A DNA stretch of 64,000 bases. Source: Litorilituus lipolyticus. Its GTDB lineage: Bacteria; Pseudomonadota; Gammaproteobacteria; Enterobacterales; Alteromonadaceae. Below the pieces are notes generated by a model that ran no database searches, was not told the origin of the DNA, and saw nothing but the letters and a program-made list of their open reading frames with translations. Each line of letters starts with the position of its first letter. The first letter of the stretch is position 1. Where the stretch lies: assembly GCF_006439335.1 (NCBI RefSeq), contig NZ_SAWY01000036.1, positions 124,356 to 188,355 on the forward strand, in the 5' to 3' direction. Both the position numbers and the translations under genes were made by a program. Positions 53,883 through 63,237 of the stretch are shown here, one piece after another.

Positions 53883-55346
53883 CTATTTACTTGGTGCGTT
53901 ACCTAATACCGCTGTTAACAGTTGCCAGTACTGGGCAACTGTAGCAATTTCAACTTTCTCATCTGGAGAATGTGGGAATTTAATTGTTGGCCCAATTGAG
54001 ACCATATCCCAATGTGGGTAGGCTGTTTTAAATAGGCCACACTCTAAGCCTGCGTGAATCACCATAACTTCAGGCACTTTGTTAAAGAGTGATTCGTAAG
54101 TATCCCTTACTGTTTTCATAATAGCGGAGCTCGTATCTGGTTTCCAACCAGGGTATGCGCCTGAAAATTCGACGTTTGCGCCTGCTAATTCAAAAACTGA
54201 TTGCACGGTACGCACAGTTTCTAAACGGCCATCATCATGTAGGCTGCGGATTAGTACAAGTGCGTTAAGCTTCTTGCCACGGGTACGTACAACGCCAAGG
54301 TTTAAAGAGGTTTCAACAATGCCTTCAATATCATCACTCATTCGGATAACACCATTTGGGCAAGCATTTAAAGCACGCAAAATTGCTGCTTGGGTTGCTT
54401 TTGTCCAACATTGGTCAAAATCTTCAGGAGAAATTAAAAGCATATCAATGTCGGTTTCTACGCTACCAAGGTTAGTTTGTATTGTTGCAAGGTATGTTGC
54501 TAAAGCAGATTTCAGCCCTTCAACATTAGCTGTTGGTACGACAAAGCTTGCGTTTGCTTCTCGTGGAATAGCATTACGAAGACTTCCGCCATTAAACTCT
54601 GTAAGGCTAAGATCAAATTCATTGCTTGCATCAAGTAAAAAACGTACCAATAGCTTGTTGGCATTTGCGCGGCCAGTATGAATATCTACACCTGAATGAC
54701 CACCTTTCAATCCTGAGATAGATAAATTAAAAGCTTGATGATCTGCAGGGACATCAGTGTATTCTAGTAAGAAATCAGCAGAGCCATCAATCCCACCCGC
54801 ACAGCCCATGTAGACTTCACCTTCTTGCTCTGAATCAGTATTGATGAGAATATCGCCATCTAACCAACCTGCTTCTAAGCCAAATGCGCCTGACATACCT
54901 GCCTCTTCATCAATTGTAACAAGCACTTCTAATGGGCCATGTTCAATATCATCACTTGCGAGTACGGCTAATGCGGAAGCTAAACCAATACCGTTGTCAG
55001 CACCAAGTGTTGTGCCTTCTGCAGTCACCCATTCGCCACATTCTTGAATATATGGTTTGATTGGATCTGTGAGGAAGTCATGTTCAGTATCATTATTTTT
55101 TTGTGGCACCATATCCATGTGTGCTTGTAAAATAATACCTTTTCTATCTTCCATTCCTTTAGTTGCAGGCTTCTTAATGAATAAGTTACCAATGGCATCT
55201 TCTTTGATAGTAAGTCCTAACTCTTTGGCCCACTCTTGAATCCATAATGAGATTTTTTGCTCATGCTTTGATGGGTGTGGAATGCTGCAAATTTTTTCAA
55301 ATATTTGCCATAAACTGTTAGGTTGAAGTTGTGATAATGTACTCAT
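53883..55346 (-). CDS. pepD: Aminoacyl-histidine dipeptidase (M20 family)
   Basis: Cytoplasmic zinc dipeptidase that splits Xaa-His dipeptides. The length (487 residues) is right for PepD. Metal-site segments are QAHMDMVPQKN, TLGADNGIGLA, VTIDEEAGMSGA with the catalytic Glu pair, and the C-terminal GPTIKFPHSPDEKVEI with a metal His. The SGLKGGHSGVDIHTGRANANK lid-domain motif is also typical. It is monocistronic, convergent with the diguanylate cyclase gene (8-bp gap), and starts 111 bp downstream of slmA on the same strand. Confidence 0.96.
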   Translation of the reverse strand: MSTLSQLQPNSLWQIFEKICSIPHPSKHEQKISLWIQEWAKELGLTIKEDAIGNLFIKKPATKGMEDRKGIILQAHMDMVPQKNNDTEHDFLTDPIKPYIQECGEWVTAEGTTLGADNGIGLASALAVLASDDIEHGPLEVLVTIDEEAGMSGAFGLEAGWLDGDILINTDSEQEGEVYMGCAGGIDGSADFLLEYTDVPADHQAFNLSISGLKGGHSGVDIHTGRANANKLLVRFLLDASNEFDLSLTEFNGGSLRNAIPREANASFVVPTANVEGLKSALATYLATIQTNLGSVETDIDMLLISPEDFDQCWTKATQAAILRALNACPNGVIRMSDDIEGIVETSLNLGVVRTRGKKLNALVLIRSLHDDGRLETVRTVQSVFELAGANVEFSGAYPGWKPDTSSAIMKTVRDTYESLFNKVPEVMVIHAGLECGLFKTAYPHWDMVSIGPTIKFPHSPDEKVEIATVAQYWQLLTAVLGNAPSK

Positions 55347-55457
55347 AAAGTTTCCTTAACCGACGCAGTTGCAACGAATTGGGCAACTGCTGATTGTTTA
55401 CAGCCCAATGTGAACTTGGGCAAAATTTATATAGTGATAGTTTGGCAGACTATAAGG

Positions 55458-56054
55458 TTATTTACTCGCCATTAGAAATTGCCATTGTTCATTAAAGTCA
55501 CTACTTGGAAGTTTTTCAAAACCCGATCTTACGTATTGGCTGATTTTCCCCTCAGCAAAAGCAACCAGCAAATTGGCAAGTGCTTGCTCACTAATTGAAA
55601 AAGTTTTACCTTCTCTTAATTTACGCTCGCGTAGAACCTGTTTGAATTGTGATTCAAGTTTTTCAAAGAACTGATGCACACGACCTCTGAGGCGCTCATT
55701 CTCACCCATTAAAGCATCACCTGAAAGAATGCGGCAAATTCCTGGGTTTCTTTCAGAGAAAACCAATAAAACATGCAGAATATGATGACAGCGTACTAAT
55801 GTTTCTTTGTGATCAGCTAAGATCAAGTTTATTCTTGAGAAAATTGACTCTTCGATAAAGTCAATTAACCCCTCGAACATTCTCGCTTTTGAAGGAAAGT
55901 GTCGATATAAAGCCGCTTCAGAAACACCCACTTTATTCGCTAGCTTCGCTGTAGTAATACGTTCACCAGGGCTGTCTTGTAACATCAAGGCTAAACATTC
56001 TAGAATTTGCTGTTTGCGGTTTGGTTTTGCTGTTTTTTGAGGAGTTGCGCTCAT
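55458..56054 (-). CDS. slmA: Nucleoid occlusion factor SlmA
   Basis: TetR-fold DNA-binding protein that blocks FtsZ assembly over the nucleoid. The 198-residue protein has the SlmA N-terminus [15 protein letters not shown]. The helix-turn-helix is [40 protein letters not shown], and the C-terminal domain contains [22 protein letters not shown], all as in E. coli SlmA (198 residues). It is next to coaBC as in other gammaproteobacteria. The dut gene that usually separates them is absent here. Confidence 0.95.
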   Translation of the reverse strand: MSATPQKTAKPNRKQQILECLALMLQDSPGERITTAKLANKVGVSEAALYRHFPSKARMFEGLIDFIEESIFSRINLILADHKETLVRCHHILHVLLVFSERNPGICRILSGDALMGENERLRGRVHQFFEKLESQFKQVLRERKLREGKTFSISEQALANLLVAFAEGKISQYVRSGFEKLPSSDFNEQWQFLMASK

Positions 56055-56108
56055 ATTAACTCTTTTCTCTTGGTTGTTATTATTTGTTTAAATACGTTGG
56101 TTAGTCGC

Positions 56109-57317
56109 TTATGTACGATATCGTTGCTGATAGTGCTCATTAATTAAAGAGACTAATTTTTTGGCAACAATATGCTTGCTAGCTAATGGAATTTCCGTTT
56201 TATCTACCGCGCTAAATAAAGTTAACGCATTATCATCGCTATTAAAGCCTTGGCCTGCTTTAGCAACATCATTTGCCGCAATGAGATCTAAATTCTTGCG
56301 CATTAATTTACCACGAGCATACTGCTCAACATTTTGAGTTTCTGCAGCAAAACCGACAATAAACGGTTTATCGGCTAACTGAGCAATATCTGCAACAATA
56401 TCATGGTTTTTTATTAAATCTAGTTGCATAGCATCATTAGATTTTTTTATTTTTTCTTGGGCAACATTGGCTACACGGTAGTCTGCTACGGCAGCACAAG
56501 CAACAAATGTAGTTGCTTCTTTCACGTGCTCAAGTGCTTGTTGATGCATTTCTGCCGCACTTTCTACATTGATAATATGACAACCCACAGGTGGTGTAAT
56601 TGTAACAGGGCCAGAAATTAGCGTGACTTTTGCTCCGGCTCTAAGTGCCGCATGAGCAATGGCATAACCCATTTTTCCTGAGCTATGGTTTGAAATATAA
56701 CGCACAGGGTCAATGGCTTCTCTTGTAGGCCCTGCGGTGATTAACCAATGTTGTCCAGCTAAATGTTTTTCAACAAAGAAATCACTGCTTAAGGTAACTA
56801 AATCAGGTACATCTAACATACGGCCAAGACCAACATCACCGCATGCTTGTTCTCCGCTTCCAGGCCCCCAAATATGGTAACCCCATTGAGTCAACGTCTC
56901 GATATTTCGCTGTGTTGCAGGTGCATGCCACATTTTCTGATTCATTGCAGGCGCAATAGCAATCGGGGCATCTGTTGCCAAACAAAGGGTAGAAAGTAAG
57001 TCATTTGCCATTCCTGCGGCTATACGCGCAATTAAGTCGGCCGTTGCTGGAGCAATGATTAGTATGTCTGCCCATTTAGCAAGCTCAATATGACCCATAG
57101 CGAGTTCAGCTTGTGTATCCAATAAGCTATCGGATACATGGTTACCTGATACGGCTTGTAAGGTAAGAGGTGTGATAAATGCTTTTGCACCATCAGTCAT
57201 TACTACTCGTACATCAGCCCCTTGTTCTTTGAGGCGGCGTACCAATTCTGGTGTTTTGTAGGCTGCAATTCCACCACTAATACCAAGAACAATTTTTTTG
57301 TCCTGAAGAATTTGCAT
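56109..57317 (-). CDS. coaBC: Bifunctional phosphopantothenoylcysteine synthetase/decarboxylase
   Basis: Two consecutive steps of coenzyme A synthesis. The N-terminal CoaC flavoprotein domain (1-190) has [18 protein letters not shown], the active-site His region and the [19 protein letters not shown] motif. The C-terminal CoaB domain has [36 protein letters not shown] and VGFAAETQN. At 402 residues it is full length. It is divergent from radC across about 100 bp, as in E. coli (dfp-radC). A second CoA gene, coaD, lies 4.5 kb away. Confidence 0.97.
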   Translation of the reverse strand: MQILQDKKIVLGISGGIAAYKTPELVRRLKEQGADVRVVMTDGAKAFITPLTLQAVSGNHVSDSLLDTQAELAMGHIELAKWADILIIAPATADLIARIAAGMANDLLSTLCLATDAPIAIAPAMNQKMWHAPATQRNIETLTQWGYHIWGPGSGEQACGDVGLGRMLDVPDLVTLSSDFFVEKHLAGQHWLITAGPTREAIDPVRYISNHSSGKMGYAIAHAALRAGAKVTLISGPVTITPPVGCHIINVESAAEMHQQALEHVKEATTFVACAAVADYRVANVAQEKIKKSNDAMQLDLIKNHDIVADIAQLADKPFIVGFAAETQNVEQYARGKLMRKNLDLIAANDVAKAGQGFNSDDNALTLFSAVDKTEIPLASKHIVAKKLVSLINEHYQQRYRT

Positions 57318-57419
57318 AAACTGCTAATCTTAACTAATCAATGTTGGTACTAAGATAACATTTATTCGCTTTATTGAAAAATTTCACACAGAAAAAAATA
57401 ATACATGCAAGGATGCAAA

Positions 57420-58127
57420 ATGAAACCAGATAACCTTAGTCAAATGTTACTTAAAGATTGGCCTGAAATTGAGCGGCCAAGAGAGAAATTATTACAACGA
57501 GGGGCAACATCCCTATCAGATGCTGAATTACTTGCCATATTTTTGCGAACAGGCGTAAAAGGATGCAATGTTGTTGATTTATCGAGAAGGCTGTTGAAGA
57601 GTTTTGGCAGTATTAGTGCTATATATCAAGCAAGCCATGGTGATTTTTGTGCGCATTATGGTTTGGGAACGGCCAAGTTTGTTCAATTACAAGCTTGTTT
57701 AGAGATGTCAAAGCGCTATTTGTCAGAAAAAGTCCAGCAACAAAGTTATGAATTAAGCTCTTCTCAGTTAACTCGAGAATATTTAATGGCTGAGTTAAGA
57801 ACTGAGCAGCGGGAAATATTTGCGATACTCTTTTTAGATAGTCAGCACCAAGTGGTTCAATTTGAAAAGCTATTTTTCGGTACATTAAATGCTGCTGCAG
57901 TATATCCGAGAGTTGTGGTGCAACAGGCATTAAAGCACAACGCGGCGGCTGTTATATTAACCCACAATCACCCCTCGGGTGTTGCTCAAGCAAGCCATGC
58001 TGATCAACTTATTACTGATAAATTAGTGCAAGCTTTGCAGTTAATTGATGTCAGCGTTTTAGACCATATTATTATTGCAGGACATCAGTATTATTCCTTT
58101 GCGGAACATGGGGAAATAATATCCTGA
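57420..58127 (+). CDS. radC: RadC family JAB/MPN-domain protein
   Basis: A 235-residue protein with an N-terminal helix-hairpin-helix region (LSDAELLAIFLRTG, about 30-60). The JAB metalloprotease-like domain has the intact JAMM motif HNHPSGVAQASHAD. Despite its name, a role in DNA repair is not established. The ATG at 57420 is preferred because AAGGA lies seven bases upstream; a Met five codons earlier overlaps that site. It sits between coaBC and the ribosomal protein genes, as in E. coli. Three extra genes (PilZ, ParA and RHH) are inserted before rpmB. Confidence 0.93.
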   Translation: MKPDNLSQMLLKDWPEIERPREKLLQRGATSLSDAELLAIFLRTGVKGCNVVDLSRRLLKSFGSISAIYQASHGDFCAHYGLGTAKFVQLQACLEMSKRYLSEKVQQQSYELSSSQLTREYLMAELRTEQREIFAILFLDSQHQVVQFEKLFFGTLNAAAVYPRVVVQQALKHNAAAVILTHNHPSGVAQASHADQLITDKLVQALQLIDVSVLDHIIIAGHQYYSFAEHGEIIS

Positions 58128-58203
58128 TAATTAGTTGATAAAATTAAAAATCCCAGTTACTTTTAGAGTTCAGGTAGTGAGATAAATAATTGAGGAACAT
58201 CAT

Positions 58204-58515
58204 ATGGATCAAAGTAGTAATGATGGAATTGAGCGTCGTAAATTCTTTCGTTTAGACATGGAAAAAGAGTTAATAGATATCTCTTGGACTGATGCGACGG
58301 GTCAAGTTCAACAAAAGAAAATTGCCTGTCTTGATTTTTCTCGTGGTGGATTACGCTTAGATTGTGATCAAGCAATCCCTTTAACAACCCAAGTAACCGT
58401 TATATTTAAAGCGGCAAGTGCAAATAACCAAACGCTGAGCGGTAAAGTCTTACGTTGCGTGAAGCAAGACAGTGGTTGGTTTGAAATCGCGTTAATTTTA
58501 GATGATGCCAAGTAG
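58204..58515 (+). CDS. PilZ domain protein
   Basis: A 103-residue single-domain protein. Both c-di-GMP-binding motifs are visible: an Arg-rich ERRKFFRLD at the start and the CLDFSRGGLRL box (D/N-x-S-x-x-G). The rest is the six-stranded barrel (TTQVTVIFKAA, SGKVLRCVKQ). Such small PilZ proteins act as c-di-GMP effectors or motor/pilus adaptors. GAGGAA lies seven bases before the ATG. It is 76 bp after radC and 122 bp before parA and has no obvious partner gene, apart from the diguanylate cyclase 4 kb away. Confidence 0.88.
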   Translation: MDQSSNDGIERRKFFRLDMEKELIDISWTDATGQVQQKKIACLDFSRGGLRLDCDQAIPLTTQVTVIFKAASANNQTLSGKVLRCVKQDSGWFEIALILDDAK

Positions 58516-58637
58516 TTAAGTGAGTTAACTGGCAACTCACAGCGCGTGGGGTTATTCGAAATAAGCTAGACTAATAAAATTGAACTACAATTAATGGAGT
58601 TCAGTGTTAAAAGATAGAAGTAAAGGATGATAGACAT

Positions 58638-59306
58638 ATGATGATATTAGTGGGTGGTGAAAAAGGCGGTAGTGGTAAAAGCTGTCTGGCACAGAACTTA
58701 GCCGTATACTTCGCCCGAAATAAGAAAGCAATCGTGTTAATGGTTGATTGTGATCCGCAACGTACTACCTCAGATTGGATTCAGGCTCGAAATGCTGATC
58801 CTTCACTCCCTGCAATTAACTGTATTCAACTGTACGGTAAAATTAGAAATGATTTATTAAGTCTTGGGCAGCATTATGACTATGTAATTGTTGATTGTGG
58901 TGGACAAGATAACTTAGCGCTACGTGCTGCTATGTCTGTCGCTGACCATGTAATTATTCCCTTAAGACCAAAGCGTAGAGACTTGAAAACAGTACCTCAT
59001 ATGGAAGACATGTTAAGTACTTGTAAAATGGTTAACCCGAAAATGATGGCTTCCTTTGTGGTAACTCAATGCCCATCTTTACCTAATCAAGCAAATCGAA
59101 TATTAGAAGCAAAAGAAGTGTGTAGCTCATATGGTATTAATGTTTTAGATGCAGTGACTTATAACAGAAATGTCTATGATGATAGTGAAGAGCAAGGCTC
59201 TTCCGTAATTGAAAACGATCCTAGTGGTAAAGCCGCTCAAGAAATGATTGCTATTGCAGAAGAATTACTAGCAATGGAACCGGACAATTCGCATGAGTTT
59301 AACTGA
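58638..59306 (+). CDS. ParA-family ATPase (orphan, chromosomal)
   Basis: A 222-residue ATPase of the deviant Walker A class. Walker A is EKGGSGKSCLAQNLAVYFA with the signature Lys, Walker A' is MVDCDPQRTTSDW, and the switch/Walker B is YVIVDCGGQDNLALRAAM. The C-terminal segment NVYDDSEEQGSSV is typical of plasmid-like ParA and chemoreceptor-positioning ParC/PpfA relatives. It lacks an N-terminal DNA-binding domain. It overlaps the next gene by 14 bp, which encodes a likely DNA-binding partner. No ParB is present. Its cargo (plasmid-like segregation or a cell-pole complex) cannot be told. Confidence 0.9.
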   Translation: MMILVGGEKGGSGKSCLAQNLAVYFARNKKAIVLMVDCDPQRTTSDWIQARNADPSLPAINCIQLYGKIRNDLLSLGQHYDYVIVDCGGQDNLALRAAMSVADHVIIPLRPKRRDLKTVPHMEDMLSTCKMVNPKMMASFVVTQCPSLPNQANRILEAKEVCSSYGINVLDAVTYNRNVYDDSEEQGSSVIENDPSGKAAQEMIAIAEELLAMEPDNSHEFN

Positions 59307-59736
59307 TTTAAAAAAGACTAAGGATGGCAAGGCAAAGAAAAAAAGCTTTACCATAGATGAGTTTATTTCTGATGCTGAAAATTATGCCAAGGGTGATCCA
59401 AAAATTGTAACCACGGTTGCAGGTGCTGAAGCTGATCATAAATTGAATTTACAAGAAGCCATTGCTGAAGCGAAGCGCTTTATTGAATTAAAAGAAAAAG
59501 AGCATCAGTCAGCGGAGCAACAGTCACGTAAAAGGACAAAAGGAAAAACAAAAGGTGATAAGCCATTTCGTCGCGCAACTTTTACTTTAAGTGAAGATGC
59601 TATAGATCAATTGCATGAGTTGTCAGCTGAATCAGATTTAGCTAAATCACATATTTTACGAATTTTAATCGATGAATTGTGTAATAAAGAACAAAATGAA
59701 CAGTTGAAGAAGTTGTTGCAATCAAAAATTGATTGA
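59293..59736 (+). CDS. Ribbon-helix-helix-like partner of the ParA ATPase
   Basis: A 147-residue protein, not recognised as a named family. The first about 90 residues are charged and helical, with a Lys-rich start (LKKTKDGKAKKKSFT) and another basic patch (RKRTKGKTKGDKPFR). The last 55 residues read FRRATFTLSEDAIDQLHELSAESDLAKSHILRILIDEL. That is a strand followed by two helices, which fits a ribbon-helix-helix DNA-binding dimer. The start codon lies inside the parA gene (14-bp overlap), so the two are coupled. By analogy with TP228 ParF/ParG it may stimulate the ATPase and bind a nearby DNA site. It ends at a strong terminator. Confidence 0.75.
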   Translation: MSLTDLKKTKDGKAKKKSFTIDEFISDAENYAKGDPKIVTTVAGAEADHKLNLQEAIAEAKRFIELKEKEHQSAEQQSRKRTKGKTKGDKPFRRATFTLSEDAIDQLHELSAESDLAKSHILRILIDELCNKEQNEQLKKLLQSKID

Positions 59737-59777
59737 TTTGTTGGCTTTTTGTTCGTGAAAGTGACAATAATCATACG

Positions 59778-59804
59778 AAAACTCACTACAATAGTGAGTT
59801 TTTT
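59778..59804 (+). terminator. Intrinsic terminator after the ParA/RHH operon
   Basis: ACTCACTA (59781-59788), CAA loop, TAGTGAGT (59792-59799), extended by A-T pairs, then T-rich sequence. Confidence 0.9.
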
Positions 59805-59899
59805 GTTTTTAAAGTCGATATAAGTATTTGATATTATGTTAAAACATTCCTTTCATTATAAAGTTTGCATTTGGGCTAGCATTAATAATTTAGTTTCTC

Positions 59900-59985
59900 T
59901 ATAATATGCCACCTTTTTCAGGATCCTGAGGCGACGGTCTTGGGGAAATATAGCTCGAGCTGAAATTAATTTTGGAGTGACTCAC
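59900..59985 (+). promoter_or_regulatory. rpmBG promoter and possible structured leader
   Basis: A perfect -10 TATAAT at 59900-59905 without a good -35. The leader holds two palindromes, TCAGGATCCTGA (59918-59929) and AGCTCGAGCT (59952-59961), before the GGAG ribosome binding site at 59974-59977. The palindromes might fold as an autoregulatory leader, but I recognise no described r-protein leader. Confidence 0.45.
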
Positions 59986-60222
59986 ATGTCTAAAGTTTGC
60001 CAAGTAACAGGCAAGAAGCCAGTCGTAGGGAACAACCGTTCTCACGCAAGAAACGCGACTCGTCGTCGTTTCTTACCAAACCTTCAATCTCACCGTTTTT
60101 GGGTTGAGAGTGAAAATCGTTTCGTTAAATTACGTTTAACTCCGAAAGGAATGCGTATTATCGATAAAAAAGGTATTGATGCAGTATTAGCTGACATTCG
60201 TGCCCGTGGCGAAAAAGTTTAA
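59986..60222 (+). CDS. rpmB: 50S ribosomal protein L28
   Basis: A 78-residue basic ribosomal protein (bL28). It starts [20 protein letters not shown], followed by [20 protein letters not shown] and a C-terminal IRARGEKV. The ATG at 59986 is fixed by GGAG eight bases upstream; an in-frame GTG nine bases earlier is not needed. It forms an operon with rpmG (21-bp gap) and has a perfect TATAAT upstream. Confidence 0.98.
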   Translation: MSKVCQVTGKKPVVGNNRSHARNATRRRFLPNLQSHRFWVESENRFVKLRLTPKGMRIIDKKGIDAVLADIRARGEKV

Positions 60223-60243
60223 GTACTCATCTAGGAGAATATC

Positions 60244-60399
60244 ATGCGTGATAAAATTCGTTTAGTTTCTAGTGCAGGTACTGGTCATTTTTATACTACT
60301 GATAAGAATAAAAAGACTATGCCAGAGAAAATGGAAATCAAAAAGTTTGATCCAAAAGCTCGCAAGCACGTAATGTATAAAGAAGCAAAAATTAAGTAA
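60244..60399 (+). CDS. rpmG: 50S ribosomal protein L33
   Basis: A 51-residue basic protein (bL33): [40 protein letters not shown], then [11 protein letters not shown]. It contains no cysteine, so it is the zinc-independent form. It follows rpmB by 21 bp with AGGAG (60232-60236) seven bases before the ATG, and is followed by a near-perfect terminator. The rpmB-rpmG pair next to mutM and coaD is the standard gammaproteobacterial order. Confidence 0.97.
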   Translation: MRDKIRLVSSAGTGHFYTTDKNKKTMPEKMEIKKFDPKARKHVMYKEAKIK

Positions 60400-60420
60400 T
60401 TAATATTGTTTCGAATTAAA

Positions 60421-60444
60421 AACCCGGTATTTACCGGGTTTTTT
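60421..60444 (+). terminator. Intrinsic terminator of rpmBG
   Basis: AACCCGGT (60421-60428), ATTT loop, ACCGGGTT (60433-60440), then T to 60444. A preceding A-run would also let it act leftward. Confidence 0.92.
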
Positions 60445-60496
60445 ATTGCCAAAAATTCAGTATGATAAACATAAAGATTAATAATGCAGAGAAAAT

Positions 60497-60997
60497 ATGA
60501 AGCTATCACGCACTGGTTGGAATAATGTAATTATTTTTTCAGTCATGATTATTATTATTATGATCAATGCTACCAACGATAAGCTATTTCCTGAAGATGC
60601 TGAGCAAACCTCAGGTGCCTCACAAACACTATTACCTGAGCATAGTGTGATATTAACACTATCTATATTACTTTCAGACAAGCAAAGTATGCACTTTGCA
60701 CGTGTAGGTCGCAGTTGGCAGTTAACAAGCAAAGGCCTAGTGGTAAATTTATCTGAGCAGCAAATTGAACAATTAATGTTTTCATGGCAGCAAAGCTCAG
60801 GCCTAGTACAAGCGGATGAAATCATCATTGATCAAACCTTAGCAACGCAAGTCCATATTGCCTTAGCTGGTATTGATGAAACTCTGGTATATTGGCTTTA
60901 TCCACTTTCAGACCAATTACTAATCTATAACCAAACATCTAAAGTTTGGTTATCACTACCAGCAGCTGTAAGTAAGCAACTGTTGCCGGTACAGTAA
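60497..60997 (+). CDS. Hypothetical membrane-anchored protein between rpmG and mutM
   Basis: A 166-residue protein that I do not recognise. It has one N-terminal hydrophobic helix (about 10-24, VIIFSVMIIIIMINA) and then a soluble domain with LLPEHSVILTLSILLSD, FARVGRSWQLTSKGLVVNLSEQQIEQL and a Leu-rich C-terminus. The soluble part is probably periplasmic. Its position before mutM (28-bp gap) suggests cotranscription with that gene. Similar unnamed proteins are found at this place in relatives, as far as I recall. Confidence 0.65.
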   Translation: MKLSRTGWNNVIIFSVMIIIIMINATNDKLFPEDAEQTSGASQTLLPEHSVILTLSILLSDKQSMHFARVGRSWQLTSKGLVVNLSEQQIEQLMFSWQQSSGLVQADEIIIDQTLATQVHIALAGIDETLVYWLYPLSDQLLIYNQTSKVWLSLPAAVSKQLLPVQ

Positions 60998-61025
60998 TTA
61001 TTACCCAAATTTATAGACGAACAAT

Positions 61026-61841
61026 ATGCCAGAATTACCAGAAGTAGAAGTATGTCGATTGGGCATTAGTCCACACTTAATCGGTGAAAAAATACAGGAT
61101 ATTGTGGTTAGAAATTACCAATTACGTTGGCCTATACCTGCTGAGATAATACAAGCAAAAGGCCAAATTATCCTTGCAGTTGAAAGGCGGGCTAAGTACT
61201 TACTTATACGATGTGAATCAGGAACAATACTATTACACCTTGGTATGTCAGGCACGATTCGAGTAGTGAACCAATCAACGGCTATTGCCAAGCATGATCA
61301 CTTTGATTTAGTGCTTGAGAATAACAATGTTCTTAGATTGAACGATCCAAGACGTTTCGGCGCGGTGTTGTGGTTGGATAGTCATCATGATGAACAAGGC
61401 TTACTAACTAAATTAGGACCTGAACCTTTATCAGACGATTTTTCAGATGGTTACCTTTTTCAAAAAGCTCAAGGCCGTAAAGTGCCAATTAAAACCTTTA
61501 TAATGAATAATCATATTGTTGTGGGGGTCGGTAATATTTATGCTAATGAAGCATTGTTTAAAGCTGGCATTTTACCGACTGCCCAAGCAGGTAATATAAA
61601 TGAAGAGCGATTAAATGCCTTAACTCATATCATTAAAGCAGTGTTAGCAGCGGCAATTAAACAGGGTGGAACAACGCTAAAAGACTTTACCCAAGCAGAT
61701 GGTCGACCAGGGTATTTTGCACAATCATTGCAAGTTTATGGCCGAGCTGGGCAAGCTTGTCATTGTTGTAATACGACGCTAGAAGAAATTAGGCAATCGA
61801 ATCGCAGCTCAGTTTTTTGTCCGAGCTGCCAAAGTGAATAA
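61026..61841 (+). CDS. mutM: Formamidopyrimidine-DNA glycosylase (Fpg/MutM)
   Basis: Bifunctional glycosylase/lyase that removes 8-oxoguanine and formamidopyrimidines. The 271-residue protein starts MPELPEVEV with catalytic Pro2 and Glu3, and it has the Lys of the [10 protein letters not shown] region. The helix-two-turns-helix [14 protein letters not shown] follows. The C-terminal zinc finger is CHCC...CPSC ([17 protein letters not shown]), and all four Cys are present. It converges with coaD across 47 bp. Confidence 0.97.
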   Translation: MPELPEVEVCRLGISPHLIGEKIQDIVVRNYQLRWPIPAEIIQAKGQIILAVERRAKYLLIRCESGTILLHLGMSGTIRVVNQSTAIAKHDHFDLVLENNNVLRLNDPRRFGAVLWLDSHHDEQGLLTKLGPEPLSDDFSDGYLFQKAQGRKVPIKTFIMNNHIVVGVGNIYANEALFKAGILPTAQAGNINEERLNALTHIIKAVLAAAIKQGGTTLKDFTQADGRPGYFAQSLQVYGRAGQACHCCNTTLEEIRQSNRSSVFCPSCQSE

Positions 61842-61888
61842 TCGTTAGCTTAATTATAGGTATCTTGAGATTAGATAGATGTAGAGTG

Positions 61889-62362
<474 letters not shown>

Positions 62363-62580
62363 TTAGTCGTTCAACATTATTCGAAGATATAGACATATTG
62401 TAATGGGCTAATAGAGCCACTGACAAGTCTCTATAATTAAAACAGATAAAAATGAATAAATAATCATAAAAAAGCTTAAAGTATTTACTCAAAATGCTGT
62501 ATATTAACTGAAAATTGATAGTATCATTGTTCAACCAGAGAAGATTACCTTCCATTAGCCAAGAAAAAGAAGCAGTTAGT

Positions 62581-63237
62581 ATGAAGACCCGTGATAAAAT
62601 AATTCAAGCCAGTATTGCATTATTTAATGAGCAAGGAGAGCGCAACGTAACCACAAATCATATTGCGGCTCATTTATCGATTAGTCCAGGTAACCTGTAT
62701 TATCACTTTCGAAACAAAGAAGATATTATTCTTTCAATTTATGAAGAATATGCTCGTAGCCTATTACTTGAAGCCTTACCTAAAGTCTCTGCTGAAGTTA
62801 AACCGCTTGATTCATTGATTTTATATATGGATGCGGTATCGCAAACCACTAGAAAATTTCGTTTCTTTTATAGTAATTTGCCGGTTCTTTTAGATAAAAA
62901 CCCAAGCTTACGTGAAAAGTATGTTGAAGTGCAGCACACAATTGCTGAGCGAATTCGAGAATTATTATTATCGTTAAGAAGTGCTGATATTATCGCTTTT
63001 GAAGATGATGAACTTGCCGATATTGTCAGTATTTTACGTTTAATAAATACCTTTTGGATTAGCTTTTATCAAACACAAACTATTGTTAGTGAAGTGAATG
63101 ATTCAGTTTTTTATCAAGGTGTTTTAAAGATACTGGTTATTTTAAAACCATATACAACAGAAGCAGCTAAAGCAGAGTTACTTAAAGCGCGCGATTTATA
63201 CCAACAAAAATATGAGCAAGCGTTAGAGACAGCCTAA
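62581..63237 (+). CDS. TetR/AcrR family transcriptional regulator
   Basis: A 218-residue repressor-type protein. The N-terminal helix-turn-helix reads KTRDKIIQASIALFNEQGERNVTTNHIAAHLSISPGNLYYHFRNKEDII. The ligand-binding C-terminal domain is helical and not assigned to a subgroup. I use the ATG at 62581, because the domain begins right after it; a TTG 66 bp upstream would add an odd Arg-rich leader. The ligand and targets are unknown. It is divergent from coaD, and its stop overlaps by 4 bp the end of the convergent SprA-like gene. Confidence 0.85.
   Translation: MKTRDKIIQASIALFNEQGERNVTTNHIAAHLSISPGNLYYHFRNKEDIILSIYEEYARSLLLEALPKVSAEVKPLDSLILYMDAVSQTTRKFRFFYSNLPVLLDKNPSLREKYVEVQHTIAERIRELLLSLRSADIIAFEDDELADIVSILRLINTFWISFYQTQTIVSEVNDSVFYQGVLKILVILKPYTTEAAKAELLKARDLYQQKYEQALETA

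Noticed and set aside
58638-59736. Plasmid or phage integration at the ParA/RHH genes
   Set aside because: No integrase, flanking direct repeats or replication gene, and base composition looks like the neighbours. Treated as a chromosomal cassette.
60478-60828. Antisense 116-residue reading frame opposite the hypothetical gene before mutM
   Set aside because: It is a shadow of the plus-strand gene: no ribosome binding site, Cys-rich unlikely composition, and it covers the rpmG-mutM gap only by chance.
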